From NCBI GenBank assembly GCA_945643635.1, contig CALZFC010000029.1, positions 1,000,001 through 1,064,000 of the forward strand: a stretch of 64,000 nt of DNA, in the 5' to 3' direction. The notes beneath the pieces are model-generated. The model was not told the DNA's origin. It worked only from the letters and a program-made list of their open reading frames with translations, and ran no database searches. Position numbers and translations under genes: made by a program. Source of the DNA: Allodiplogaster sudhausi. Its lineage: Eukaryota; Nematoda; Chromadorea; Rhabditida; Diplogasteridae. Position 1 is the first letter of the stretch, and each line of letters opens with the position of its first letter. Below are positions 1 to 11,865 of this stretch, in pieces.

Positions 1-2614
1 TGAAGAGAACAACAGACTACGCGCGTCAGAAAGGCATTTAACAGATATATAAATTGAGCGAGAGACATAAAGAATAAGGGGAGAGGCCATAATAGCAGGC
101 AAGAGAAAGAGTGCGAGAGGAGAAGGAGAGAGAAGGAGAGAGAGAGAGAGAGAAAGTGAGAGACAAAGAGAGAGAGAGTGCGAGAGAGAGAGAGAGTTAG
201 AGAGAAAGAAGCAAACAAAGAATGCCACGCGAACTTACTTCTCGCTATTCACCTCGGGGCGCGTTTCTCTCGCCAGAGAAGAGAGCGCGTAGGGAATACA
301 TTGAAGATACTATTTCAATTTATAGTGAATTTCGAGGGAATTTCGAGAAAAATTCAAACTTTAAAAATTAATTACCTCTCGCTAAACTAAATTATGTGCT
401 TTCGGCACATAATTTAGTTTAGCGAGAGGTAATTAAGTAATATTAATCAACTGTTTGACAAGAGGAAAATAGATGAAAGTGTAGGCCAACGTGTCGTTTT
501 CATGAGACCAGGAAGCAATAGGTAATTATTATTTATTTATTAAAAATTGACGAACGATAGACGCAACCGAGAAAAGGCGGATTTGGGTATGCATGTGAAC
601 GTAGAGCGGGCAATGAAACGCGATCAATGGAACATGCACCGCACAAGCGGCGGCCAGTCAAGAAGATGCGGCCACTCCTCGGCTTATCGCACTGCGGCCA
701 TCGGAGGAGAAGAGAGAGAGAGAGACAGAGAAAGAAAAAGGGAAAGAGAGCAGAGAGATAGAGAGAGAGAAAGAGAGAATAAGAGAGAAAGAAAGAAAGA
801 ATGAAAGCGAGAGAGAGGGAGAGAGGTAATTGAAGAGAACAACAGACTACGCGCGTCAGAAAGGCATTTAACAGATATATAAATTGAGCGAGAGACATAA
901 AGAATAAGGGGAGAGGCCATAATAGCAGGCAAGAGAAAGAGTGCGAGAGGAGAAGGAGAGAGAAGGAGAGAGAGAGAGAGAGAAAGTGAGAGACAAAGAG
1001 AGAGAGAGTGCGAGAGAGAGAGAGAGAGTTAGAGAGAAAGAAGCAAACAAAGAATGCCACGCGAACTTACTTCTCGCTATTCACCTCGGGGCGCGTTTCT
1101 CTCGCCAGAGAAGAGAGCGCGTAGGGAATACATTGAAGATACTATTTCAATTTATAGTGAATTTCGAGGGAATTTCGAGAAAAATTCAAACTTTAAAAAT
1201 TAATTACCTCTCGCTAAACTAAATTATGTGCTTTCGGCACATAATTTAGTTTAGCGAGAGGTAATTAAGTAATATTAATCAACTGTTTGACAAGAGGAAA
1301 ATAGATGAAAGTGTAGGCCAACGTGTCGTTTTCATGAGACCAGGAAGCAATAGGTAATTATTATTTATTTATTAAAAATTGACGAACGATAGACGCAACC
1401 GAGAAAAGGCGGATTTGGGTATGCATGTGAACGTAGAGCGGGCAATGAAACGCGATCAATGGAACATGCACCGCACAAGCGGCGGCCAGTCAAGAAGATG
1501 CGGCCACTCCTCGGCTTATCGCACTGCGGCCATCGGAGGAGAAGAGAGAGAGAGAGACAGAGAAAGAAAAAGGGAAAGAGAGCAGAGAGATAGAGGGAGA
1601 GAGAAAGAGAGAATAAGAGAGAAAGAAAGAAAGAATGAAAGCGAGAGAGAGGGAGAGAGGTAATTGAAGAGAACAACAGACTACGCGCGTCAGAAAGGCA
1701 TTTAACAGATATATAAATTGAGCGAGAGACATAAAGAATAAGGGGAGAGGCCATAATAGCAGGCAAGAGAAAGAGTGCGAGAGGAGAAGGAGAGAGAAGG
1801 AGAGAGAGAGAGAGAAAGTGAGAGACAAAGAGAGAGAGAGTGCGAGAGAGAGAGAGAGAGTTAGAGAGAAAGAAGCAAACAAAGAATGCCACGCGAACTT
1901 ACTTCTCGCTATTCACCTCGGGGCGCGTTTCTCTCGCGAGAGAAGAGAGCGCGTAGGGAATACATTGAAGATACTATTTCAATTTATAGTGAATTTCGAG
2001 GGAATTTCGAGAAAAATTCAAACTTTAAAAATTAATTACCTCTCGCTAAACTAAATTATGTGCTTTCGGCACATAATTTAGTTTAGCGAGAGGTAATTAA
2101 GTAATATTAATCAACTGTTTGACAAGAGGAAAATAGATGAAAGTGTAGGCCAACGTGTCGTTTTCATGAGACCAGGAAGCAATAGGTAATTATTATTTAT
2201 TTATTAAAAATTGACGAACGATAGACGCAACCGAGAAAAGGCGGATTTGGGTATGCATGTGAACGTAGAGCGGGCAATGAAACGCGATCAATGGAACATG
2301 CACCGCACAAGCGGCGGCCAGTCAAGAAGATGCGGCCACTCCTCGGCTTATCGCACTGCGGCCATCGGAGGAGAAGAGAGAGAGAGAGACAGAGAAAGAA
2401 AAAGGGAAAGAGAGCAGAGAGATAGAGAGAGAGAAAGAGAGAATAAGAGAGAAAGAAAGAAAGAATGAAAGCGAGAGAGAGGGAGAGAGGTAATTGAAGA
2501 GAACAACAGACTACGCGCGTCAGAAAGGCATTTAACAGATATATAAATTGAGCGAGAGACATAAAGAATAAGGGGAGAGGCCATAATAGCTGGCAAGAGA
2601 AAGAGTGCGAGAGG
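1..2614. repeat. 832-bp tandem satellite array, truncated by window start
   Basis: The same unit restarts at positions 1, 831, 1665 and 2495 (period 830-834 bp), and the fourth copy breaks off near 2,614. Units are almost identical and differ mainly in the length of their GA runs. Each unit holds GA-rich blocks, a unique segment with a perfect hairpin, and a short GC-richer patch. Because position 1 falls exactly on a unit start, the array probably continues to the left. Long reading frames here come from GA/CT runs and are not genes. Confidence 0.95.
368..436. repeat. Perfect 32-bp inverted repeat (hairpin) inside each satellite unit
   Basis: The arms at 368-399 and 405-436 are exact reverse complements around a 5-nt TTTCG loop. 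The same hairpin recurs at 1200-1268 and 2032-2100, exactly 832 bp apart. It is the only strongly structured part of the satellite unit. Confidence 0.95.
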
Positions 2615-2912
2615 GAGAGAGTGAGAGATAGAGCGGGAAAAACACGGATGGGTGGTATGAATCATGAAGCGTCTCATACATATGACTTGCTGTGATGTCG
2701 CAGCAATTATCAAATTTTCTGAAGGATTCGATATACCATGTCGCTTACAGAAAGCAAGCAGGCCCATTTATAGAAGAAGGACGAGCGATATGAACATCAC
2801 GCCTCTTTATCTGGAGCTAGTCGGGTGAGGGATTCAGAGATACTAACAGGGAGCACGAGAAAGAGGGAGAGAGAAAGAGAGGGAGAGAGAAAAGAGTGAG
2901 AGATAGAGAGCG

Positions 2913-2958
<46 letters not shown>

Positions 2959-3427
2959 ATTGTCGAATGTCGAGGAACAGTGGAAGAATATGCGCCTGCG
3001 AGGTGGAATAAGCAAACTGGCGAAATTCTGAAGTCTGTCTGAGGTGATTCAATTGTGTGCTGCAGAAGAATTGGTATGGTTTGAATGAGAAGGCAGGCTA
3101 CGAAGATTGAAAGAGACAGAGAGAGTGTGCGAGAGTGAGAGAGAGTAAGAGAGCAAGAGGGTCAGATTGGGGCAGAAACCGGGTATTGAGTGCAATAGAG
3201 AGAGAGATAAAGAGCGAGAGAGAGAGAGATAGTGAACGAATGAGGCGCCAACAGCTGTGCACAGTTGAAGAAGATCCTTTTCTGTGCGGACGAAAGGGAA
3301 TAAAGGAAGAAGAGATCTAAAAGCCGCGACTCCTATACCTGACCGGAGCAAGTATGAGTCAAGTGGTCTTTCACAATGAGTTCTTCCCATTTATGTAGAT
3401 CCCTCCCTCCGTTTAGACCCCACAATC

Positions 3428-3459
<32 letters not shown>

Positions 3460-3623
3460 CTGTAATCTTCCCTTTCAGCACTGACTGACTACGAGAGTAG
3501 AGCGTACATATTAAGATGAACTCTGAATCCAGAATATTCGTGTATAAATATAGTGTAAAATGTTGGAAATTTGTTTGAGGTAACGAAGGGATAGAAGAGA
3601 GAGTGAGAGAGACTGAGAATGTA

Positions 3624-3681
<58 letters not shown>

Positions 3682-3960
3682 AAGAGAAAGAGAGAGAAAG
3701 AGAGAGAAAGAGAGGGAGAATAAAAGAGCCGATATGCAGTATTAATCTTCAATAGATACCGACGGTATTCTGATACTTCTGTAATCCAGTACACTTGGAG
3801 AAGCGCAGCTGCAACAGTTTTGTAAGAAGAGTTGCGCAAGAGTGAGACGAGACAAAGAGAAAAGGCACCTAGCAATAAGTGATATCAAACAAAAGGATAA
3901 TCTTATTCATTAGGGCAAGAGGATTCACGGAACGATAGCATGCGCTTTATTTGCATCCTT
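2615..3960 (-). repeat. GA-rich dispersed repeat family R, copy 1
   Basis: GA microsatellite blocks (about 2,910-2,955 and 3,630-3,712) are interspersed with unique-looking patches. The patch near 3,480-3,550 recurs at 7,430-7,500. No coding frame survives outside low-complexity sequence. From 3,961 to about 4,240 I see nothing recognisable. Confidence 0.45.
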
Positions 3961-4379
3961 TCTTATTTAAAACATGATTTTGAAGAAATAAAATGAGCGA
4001 ATTCATACAAGGTTGACAAATAGCTCTTATTTATTTCTAACGTTTTGCAAAACAAACAAAAAAACGCACTTTTCGGATTCCTGATTTGAAAATGTCCAAA
4101 AAAATATTTTTTAAAGAATCAAAGAGATCAGATAATATGGGACGCGGAGTTGTGGCAAGTACAAATCATTGCCCTATCGTGTCTCTCGTTGTTCAAATAT
4201 GTATGATGACGTCATGTGCACTTGAGATGATCTTACGCTGGCTAAACAATGATTGGTGATGGTCTCTATTCTTTCAGATTTTTTTTAAATGCAAAAATTT
4301 GCTTTAAAAATCGGCGAGGCGTGGAAGAAAAATCATCATTTTTCGCGCCAGACGCCGGCGGCCGGCTAAAAAAAGGCGG

Positions 4380-4905
4380 CCACACGAAGTCCTCGTGCAC
4401 AGTATTTTCAGCAGCTGACAATCAATACTGCATTTACTTTTTTCAATACTGTCGTTTGTTTCGTTCAAAATGATTGAGAGAATTTTTACTGGTTAGTCGT
4501 GAAAGAGTCGCGTGGCGTAGAGCCAGCAGACAGACAGACATCGGGGCTGAGATCGGCCACCAGGAAGGCGGCGGGCGCATCTACTCCGATGGAGTCTGCG
4601 CGCGAGGAGAGCGAGGAGGAGAAGACGCTCGAGGAGAAGACGGCGACGGTCAAGGTAGAGAAGAGCGAGAAGAAGAGAGGAGGAGAACATGGGGGTATAT
4701 ACGTCCTCCCTGCGAACATGTCTCGTGGATGTGAACCGATGTAGCCAACGAAGCAGCGCCCTTCGGGGCTGCAGCTCATCATGGAGCTTCCGTCTCATGA
4801 GTAGAAGGTCCCGTGTTCGAACCCCGGTGACTCCATATTTTTGCCAGGTCAAGAACATCTTCTCCTACAAACATGGGTTTCTTAAGTACAATTTTTTTAA
4901 CCAAT
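4380..4905 (+). repeat. Dispersed repeat containing a tRNA-like tail, copy 1
   Basis: This segment resembles 9,470-10,150. Both share a patch upstream of a trinucleotide-like Glu/Lys-rich stretch and a downstream patch around a CGAGAACATGTC-like motif and a short T-rich end. Both copies keep one reading frame with similar residues (RKAAGA, then an acidic/basic run ending near EKSEK), so the ancestor may have encoded a small charged peptide, though neither copy is a convincing gene. The 3' part of this copy overlaps a tRNA-like sequence. Confidence 0.5.
4765..4835 (+). pseudogene. tRNA-Met(CAT)-like pseudogene or SINE head
   Basis: A 71-nt block ends in a good T-arm/B-box (GTGTTCGAACCCC). It contains a CTCATGA anticodon-type loop with CAT flanked by a partly paired stem, and the following GAAGGTCC resembles the variable region of elongator tRNA-Met. 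The D-arm and acceptor stem pair poorly, so it is probably a tRNA-derived repeat rather than a functional gene. A covariance-model tRNA scan would settle this. Confidence 0.4.
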
Positions 4906-5092
4906 GAGAGAGCCACCGTTAGCTCCGCCCACCATTCATCACTATATGTATATAAATGACCCTAATGTACGATGGTAGAATCACTCGGTAAAAACAAAGG
5001 TTGCTTTAGATGGATATTTATTTTTATTTATTATGTATATAAAAATAAACATCCAAGCCTAGATAGAAGGATGGATAAAAGGTTAATGGATT

Positions 5093-5310
5093 CCGTGGAG
5101 CGCCATGAGTCGTCGCCATTCTTGAGGATTTGATGCATGATTGAAGAAGTTGGCAGCAAAGATCTTGTTAGAGTCTTCCCGCCATCTGGTTGCCGGCCTG
5201 TCTAGCTTCCGCATCGGTCCAAGTGGATACCACTCCGTTCATAGCTCGGGCCCATCTCGAGTCTGACCCAATTTTGATAGCCTCTTGCACCACATCCATT
5301 TTCCATCCAT
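5093..5310 (-). pseudogene. LINE (RTE-like) reverse-transcriptase ORF 3' remnant
   Basis: Read on the minus strand, this gives a C-terminal piece of the type found at the end of RTE/Jockey-like ORFs. A conserved RPATRWREDSNK motif (the GRPxTRWxDD signature) is followed by QEWRRLM and a TAA at 5,093-5,095. Upstream, a second frame supplies a DSRWARAMNG segment, so at least one frameshift separates the two halves. It is too short and broken to be active. The family assignment rests on motif memory, not on a search. Confidence 0.55.
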
Positions 5311-5429
5311 TTTTTTTCATTGTCTGACACGACATCTTTCACTTAGGACATAGTACTTTATGCGTTTAATCTAATATATGTACATACATATATCTAACTA
5401 TACATATTCGGACTAATGAGAAAGGAAGG

Positions 5430-6060
5430 CTCTCTGTTGAGCCGGTTCATGTCCTCTCTGAGCCTCGCGACGTCCAGCGTTGCGGTCATGGCGGACGCGT
5501 TGCGGCCATGGTGGACGCGTTGCGGCCATAGTGGTCGCTTGCCATTTCGTTGTGCTGTGGCGCGGCAGAGATGATGCCTCTGGCACTCTGTATGCCTTGT
5601 GCATGCAATTATGTAGTAGTCTAAAAACAGTATCTAATAGCTCGCTCACTTCGCACTAGAGCAAACGGCGAGGTCAGCTATTTGCGATCGGTTGTGGCGG
5701 CAGCATCTCCTAATGATTGCTCCACTTTTTCTTCATTTCTCTCTTCCACGACACTGAACCGCTTGCTGGCGTTGGCGGCGGCGGCACCATCCAGAAGGGC
5801 GGGTCTGCCATCGTCAGCAGCAGACGGTTTTTACCCCGGCCGTGACAATACACACTGAACGGCATTGTCACAGAGTCTCCGCCGTGTCCACTTCGTCTTC
5901 CTGGATCCTTGGCTCGATGAATCACGTATCCTGTCGCGCGGTAAAATGTTGAGTTCCCGCTTGAAGAACGCGCGACGTCCCTCGGCTTCCCGATTTGCCC
6001 GGGCGATTGCGATGTCTCGCCATTCAGATATAGCGACAACAATATATGTATGTATGTGAC
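5430..6060 (-). repeat. Dispersed repeat with ORF-like minus frame, copy 1
   Basis: On the minus strand, a frame around 5,890-6,050 reads as an alpha-helical charged segment (WRDIAIARANREAEGRR, then RELNILPRDRIRDS). A second copy at about 29,700-29,880 reads similarly (DLAIEAANRDSAREVTR, then RDLNIARDRIRYLKRR). Conservation of residues between diverged copies suggests an ancestral coding element. I cannot name the family. Confidence 0.35.
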
Positions 6061-6875
6061 ACGAGAGACGGAAGGGCCTGATATATGCAGGCAGTCGAGA
6101 GTTACTCTTCAAAAGAAAGACATATGTATGTTTCTAATAATGTTTCTTAAAATCAATTAGCGGGTTAAAACAACGCATGTCGGACCATGATGCTAGAGGA
6201 AAAAATTGGAGGAAAAAGACGCGTGAGACAATTCAGAGAGAGAGCGAGAGAGAGAGACGGAAAGGAGGAGAGAGGGGAGAGAGAGGAGAGGGGAGAGAGA
6301 GAGGAGAGAGAGGCAGGAGAGATGAGAAATAGAGAGAGAGAGAATGAATGGAAAATAGAGAGATGTTGATTTTTTGGTATGTAAGTATATATAAAGAAAT
6401 TGAAAATTTGAAATGCAATTGAGCAAATCAATCGCGAGACGAAAAAAAAAATAAATTTATACATTTTAATAAAACTCTTGGATATGGAAGTAAGCATATC
6501 TACATATATTATATGGCATGTTTGCATATGTACATATATCATGTGACAAACTGCAATTGGGAACGCGAAACGGAATAATTGAGAAGACAATAGAATAAAG
6601 TATGTAAAATAATCAAAAGAGTTTTCTGAAAAAGAGTGAAGATAGAATGAAAAAATGGCTTAAATATCTCTTTTCTCCTACCTTCTTCTTCTTCTTCCCA
6701 TTTCCTCATTATCGGAGATGGGTATACGGATAAACAAATCATGGTTGGAGTCTTGTAAAGGAAATGTGGAGAAGGTGAATGGATAGGGCGGATTGATAAA
6801 GATTGAGAAAGAGATAGTAGAGAAAGAGAGAAGGATAAAGATGTTTAGAATGAGAGAGGTAGAGAGAGTAAGTGA

Positions 6876-6928
<53 letters not shown>

Positions 6929-7900
6929 CGGAGAGAACAGACGGCAAGAGCGCGAACTAAGGAGAAAAGGTAGCGAAAAAAAGAAAGAGAACGATTTTAT
7001 TTTCAGACGCTGCATCGCAAGCAGGGAAGGACAAGGCCGCATTTCTAACCATAAGACGTGAGTTGTGACGATTTTCAGAGTGATAAAGGAGAGAGATCAA
7101 GAGAGAGGAAAAGATAGAGCGAGAGAGATAGAGAGAGCAAAGAGGGAGAGAGAAGGAAAGAGCGATAGAGAGACAGATAAGCAGAGAGAGAGAGAGAGAG
7201 AGGGAGCGAGAGAGAGAGAGAGCAAGGTGAGTTGAAGAATACCCTTTTTTGGTTAGCAAGGAACATGAAAATACGAGGAGGAAGATCTAAAAGCCGTGAC
7301 CGGAACAAGAATGAGTCAAGTGGCCTTTCGCATAGCCTCCTTCCCATTTATGTTAGACCCCTCCCTTCGTTTAGAGCCCCCCCCCCCAATCCCATTCCGC
7401 CTCACTTTCTTCTGTCCTCTTCTCTTTGAGCACTGACTGATCTTGCGAGTAGAGGTGATATGATATCTGAATCCAGAAGATTCATGTATAAATATATGTA
7501 CATTACAACGTGGACAAGTAGTTTTGAATGAAGGGATAGTAGAGAGAGAGGGACAGAGAGAGAGAGAGCGAGAGAGAGACAGTGAGAGAGAAAAAATGAG
7601 AACCGAGAAGCTGTAATAATCTTCTATAGATACCGACCGTATTCTGATACGTTCTCTACTCCAATGCACATGGAAAAGCGCAGCTGCAGCCCGCGGGCCG
7701 CCCATCCCTGGACGAGACAAAGGGGATAGGCGCCTATCTGGTTAAGGGATATCATACAAAGGATAAGAAGGAACGAGGGATATCTGAGAGGAAGAAGCTG
7801 GAAAAGAAACAGTATCTTATTGATTGGGAGCTAGAGGATTCACGGATAGATAGTATAAGTTTTATTTGCACCTTTTCTTATTCAATATTTGATTACCTAT
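6060..7900 (-). repeat. GA-rich dispersed repeat family R, copy 2
   Basis: It shares patches with several other regions. A GAAGGGCCTG(A/G)TATATGCAGGC block near 6,070-6,100 recurs at 10,880-10,910 and 56,320-56,345, and in reverse complement near 28,270 and 53,500. The segment is otherwise dominated by GA/GT runs (6,220-6,360, 6,870-6,925, 7,080-7,220, 7,545-7,600). Reading frames here are low-complexity. Confidence 0.6.
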
Positions 7901-8058
7901 AACACTTTTCGGAATCCTGATTCCAAAATATCCAGTTGAATGTTGGGCACGCGCGTTTTCTTAAAGAATCTCCCAATCGCCTCTTTTGTTGCTCAAATAT
8001 TTTAACGTCATAAGCCGACGATTTTTGAGCTGAACAATTATTTGTGAAGTTTGGACCA

Positions 8059-9340
8059 TACAGTACCGCCAAAAAGTCTATCAACTTTTGGATTTTCATG
8101 CAGTAAATCACCTTTCACCCATGTATTAAAAGAAACTCTTCGCCGTTTTGTCACACGTGCACAAACTGCCCCTGTCATGCCCTTCCCCTCTCCCATTTCC
8201 ATGTATATTTAATGTATGTTTGTTATAAGAAAGGATAAAGCACAAGTCCCAAGTTCCCTCGTCTCCCGCATGCTACCGCTCTGTACGACAGAGTTTTTGC
8301 CCAAAATGATCAAAGTGAAAGATGTCGGGATCCATGTTTTGAAAATGGTGTTGCCTATCTCTATTGATTGTTTATAGGATTTTCCATATTTAGCACACTT
8401 ATTTAGTCCGTGGCTTCATGAGACAATTAGAACAGTAGGTCATTTGAATATACCCCTGGCGTAGAGTTGTTGTGTATTTTACAAGGCAGGAATCCAAATC
8501 CGAATTTTTTTTAGAACAAGTCAAAATTAACTTTAATCCGTATAGCAGAGTGTTCTGCAATATTCTAAATCCCAACATACTGATCTATTGTTGTGATTGA
8601 TCTAAAACAGACAGCTGTCAAAACACCTACTACTCTGTGCCAGGGCATATTCAAATGATCTACTGTTCCTTGAAGTCACATGAAGCCATGGATGAAATAA
8701 GGCTTCTGAAAATAGAAATGCCAATTACCTATTATTTGAGATATGCAAAACCTTTTTCGAAACACGGACCGCTGCACAGCATCATTTTAAGTTCGTCTGG
8801 GCTGCAGACCAAAGTTGATCGCGGTGGTCAACATGTGCACCGATAGTTAGAATCTAATATCCACAGCTCAAGTAATCATCTGAATTAGGTCAATTATCGC
8901 TTCCGAATATTTAGGCATCATTATTGCTATAGGCATGGTTGTAAATGATCGATTTTATCTTCCTTAACCTTCTGCATCTCTTGCCGAGTGCTTGGATCGG
9001 GAACTGGAGGAAGACAGTATGTAGAAGCATGTGAATAAATATAGATTAGACGAAAAAGTTATCACAAATATGTCTTAGAAGACATCTAAGCCATTTACTA
9101 ACTAACCGAATATCGAATATATAACTTATTTTGTGCAACATGCCTAAATGTGCAATTCGCCAGATTTGAGTTATTGATTTTTTTCTCTCGCCCTATTGTG
9201 GATCGATGAACCTAATATTCTGTTGCTAAAGATCTGACAGCATAACCAAGCAACCCTGAAAATTTCATTAACTTTCATACACTTTGAATGAAAATATGCA
9301 TGAAAATCCAAAAGTTGATAGACTTCTTGGCGGTACTGTA
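8059..9340. mobile_element. Tc1/mariner-type non-autonomous element with TA target duplication
   Basis: The left end at 8,061 and right end at 9,338 are 41-42-bp inverted repeats (one mismatch) beginning CAGTACCGCC, each flanked outside by TA (8,059-8,060 and 9,339-9,340). The start of the TIR and the AAAAAG...CAACTTTTGG pattern resemble Tc1-family termini. No transposase frame is present in the 1.28-kb interior, so it is a deleted or MITE-like copy. The left part of its interior (8,100-8,327) is also one arm of a perfect 228-bp inverted repeat. Confidence 0.75.
8100..8327 (+). repeat. Perfect 228-bp inverted repeat, left arm
   Basis: Every base of 8,100-8,327 matches the reverse complement of 10,184-10,411, with 1,856 bp between the arms. 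Related but diverged sequence occurs near 10,440-10,600 and 28,580-28,800. No reading frame is supported. Confidence 0.95.
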
Positions 9341-9469
9341 TTTCATTCTGATTTTTTTCTTAATAAAAAAAATTGTATTAGAAAATATTCTTTAAATAAT
9401 CAAATCGAAAATCCAGGAAAATCATCAAAGAACAGAAAGGCAGGTAGCTGCGGCCAGCAAAAAAAAAAC

Positions 9470-10150
9470 ACAGCGCCAATAATGAAGCTTCATGGCTTCT
9501 TCGCTGTCGTTCGGGGACGACGAAGTTTGCGTAGAACACTTTTATTTAACAACCGAGAAAAGAATAAAGAGAAGACGGAAGAGCAACCGCTCGCCATGAG
9601 CGAGGCATGGCAGACGGATTCTGAGTTGTGCAGTCGAGAAAAGGTCACGTGCATTATTATTGCGTGAGTGCGTAATTAGAATGAATTTGAGTGCATCAGA
9701 CTATGAATGATGCAAAAAGGGAGTCAATGTGACTGCCGGTCATTCGCTGCCACCAAGTTCAGCATCCACAGTATTCAGCCTCAATACAGCATTTACTTTT
9801 GTCGTTCGTTCTAAAAGCTTTAACAATTTATCGTCGTTTCTGGCCGATTGTAACATGAGCTCATGGATGTTATTGGCCGAACGTCAACTTTGTTCGAAAA
9901 GATTGAGAGATAGTTTTTTTTTCATTATTTCTACTTGAAGAAGAGCTGCTTCCTCAAGGCCGTTCAGCAGAATTTTGGGATCGCCCGCCAGGAAAGCGGC
10001 GGGCGCGTGTCCCAGCCGAAGAAGTCGCAGAAGGAGTGATGAGAAGGAGAAGACGTCGGCCGAGGCAGAGAAGAGCGAGAAAATAAGAGGAGAAGAAGGA
10101 ACGCCCTCCCGAGAACATGTCCATGGGTTTTCTTACATATAATTGTTTTA
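9470..10150 (+). repeat. Dispersed repeat, copy 2 (relative of 4,380-4,905)
   Basis: It carries the same ordered patches as the first copy: a CAATACxGCATTTACTTTT patch, the RKAAGA-encoding stretch and the EKSEK-encoding stretch, then the CGAGAACATGTC patch. It lacks the tRNA-like tail. No complete gene is supported. Confidence 0.5.
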
Positions 10151-10183
10151 CACACCTAGATTTTCTCCGAATTCATTCAGAAA

Positions 10184-10411
10184 CGACATCTTTCACTTTG
10201 ATCATTTTGGGCAAAAACTCTGTCGTACAGAGCGGTAGCATGCGGGAGACGAGGGAACTTGGGACTTGTGCTTTATCCTTTCTTATAACAAACATACATT
10301 AAATATACATGGAAATGGGAGAGGGGAAGGGCATGACAGGGGCAGTTTGTGCACGTGTGACAAAACGGCGAAGAGTTTCTTTTAATACATGGGTGAAAGG
10401 TGATTTACTGC
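10184..10411 (-). repeat. Perfect 228-bp inverted repeat, right arm
   Basis: This is the exact reverse complement of 8,100-8,327. The sequence outside the arm (10,412 onward) does not continue the match, and no short direct duplication was seen at the outer edges. Confidence 0.95.
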
Positions 10412-10429
10412 GCGAGTCAACTGCTCCTC

Positions 10430-11286
10430 ATCTCCGGCCCGTTCTTCGGAGATTGTCGCGGAGGCGCGGTTACATGCGGGAGAAATGGGACTTGGGTGTA
10501 TAGTTTATTTTATCCCAATATAAGGCATACATTTACAAGTCATATAAATGGGGAGAGGGAAGGACAGGGCCGGGACAGCCGCCATGGTCGGCTTAGCCAA
10601 CACTGAACGGATCCCTCGCTCATAATAAAGTCTCTGGCGTATCGCGCTGTTGCGCCAGCGGTGTCGGGTCATTGGTTGACATGTACTGCAACGAAGAAAG
10701 GAACGAGAGAGAAGGTATCAGCAAATTTAAATTTTTTCCTCCCGCATCCATACAAACGTGGAGCGGGAAACAAGAGTACGGATACTGCTTAATACTGTAT
10801 GGTGATTGTTTGTTACCTATAGAGAAGGTGTAATTTTCCTTTCAATGAGCATGTCGATGTCAGTGTATGTGATCCGAGAGACGGAAGGGCCTGGTATATG
10901 CAGGCAGTCGAGATACGCTGCAAAATAAAGGCAAATCTCATAAAATCAATTGGCGGATTAAAACAAGGCATATCTGAGCATGAAGCTGATAATAGGAGGA
11001 GAAAGGAGTGACGTAAAAGAAAGAGAAGGGAGACAGAGAGAGAAGAACGTAGGATAGATGGAGGGAGCAGAGGGAGGCGATGAGAAATAGAGAGAGAAGG
11101 TTGCCTGTTGGCATATGAAGTAATGGTAAAATTGAAAAGCAAAGAAGAAAATATTCGCAAGACGAAAAACAAAAGATGAAAATAAGTATATTTATTAGCG
11201 TTCTTGTAATTAGGAGCGCATAATAGAAGAATTGAGAAGAAAAGAAGAAAATAGTTTGTAAAATAGTTTCAATAAAATATTAATCA
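10430..11286 (-). repeat. Family R fragments up to the Polinton insertion site
   Basis: 10,430-10,620 resembles the 228-bp repeat in part. 10,850-11,270 matches 6,060-6,600 and 56,270-56,700 in the same orientation, including the GAAGGGCCTGGTATATGCAGG block. The Polinton is inserted at the end of this copy. Confidence 0.5.
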
Positions 11287-11292
11287 TATGTG

Positions 11293-11865
11293 ATGATGAG
11301 TGTGGTCATGTTCTTAACCTATCGAAATTTTTCTAAGTCCAGAACCCCCGTTGAAATTTTCGACCGTTATTTTTCTAAGTCCAGAACTCCCGTTGAAATT
11401 TTCACCCGATTTTTTTCTAAGTCCGGAAAGTCCTGTTGAAATTTTTCCCGTTATTTTTCTAAGTCCAGGATTCATTCCACCTCGTTCTTGACCTGTGGAA
11501 ATATCGCAAGTCCAGGACAACGACCGGATCCGAACCTGGGTCGCTTGCGTAGTATGTTGTAACGTTACCAATCGGTCATTCGTCCATCATACCAACTTGC
11601 AAGTGAAGATGTAGACATTCGTGTGGAATGTGATCATACATCACATGATCACAGATTATATCCAAGGGGATAATATTTTTCAGCCAGTCGAAATATCACA
11701 AGTCCGGAATAAATAGAGCAATTGATATTGCCCCGAGGAGGAATCGAACCAGAACCTTTTGATTTGAAAACAAACTCACTACCAATGAGACAATCGACCG
11801 TCATGCCAACTCTCAACTGAATATGTAGACATGCAAACGTGTATGTTGTAGTGATACATATTTTC
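11293..11865. repeat. Polinton left terminal inverted repeat
   Basis: It begins ATGATGAGTGTGG and matches the reverse complement of 26,222-26,794 with no net length difference. One visible change lies near 11,846-11,848. The outer part holds three tandem 41-43-bp units (about 11,330-11,470). The inner part holds two sequences that look like tRNA B boxes on the minus strand (11,526-11,536 and 11,740-11,750). Weaker similarity may extend a further 30 bp. From 11,866 to about 12,440 I find no gene. Confidence 0.95.

Noticed and set aside
533..2767. Long minus and plus reading frames rich in Ser/Leu or Arg/Glu
   Set aside because: They are translations of GA/CT microsatellite in the satellite array, repeat with the 832-bp unit and contain no domain.
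3135..3320. Small Arg/Glu-rich proteins in GA tracts across the window (also 6,187, 6,876, 33,587, 48,577, 56,763)
   Set aside because: Low-complexity translation on either strand of the same microsatellite, not conserved between repeat copies.
11314..11571. 85-aa reading frame present identically in both Polinton TIRs (also 26,516-26,773)
   Set aside because: Its repeated peptide follows the 41-43-bp subterminal DNA repeats and it spans the tRNA-like stretch. Mirror-image presence is explained by the TIR.
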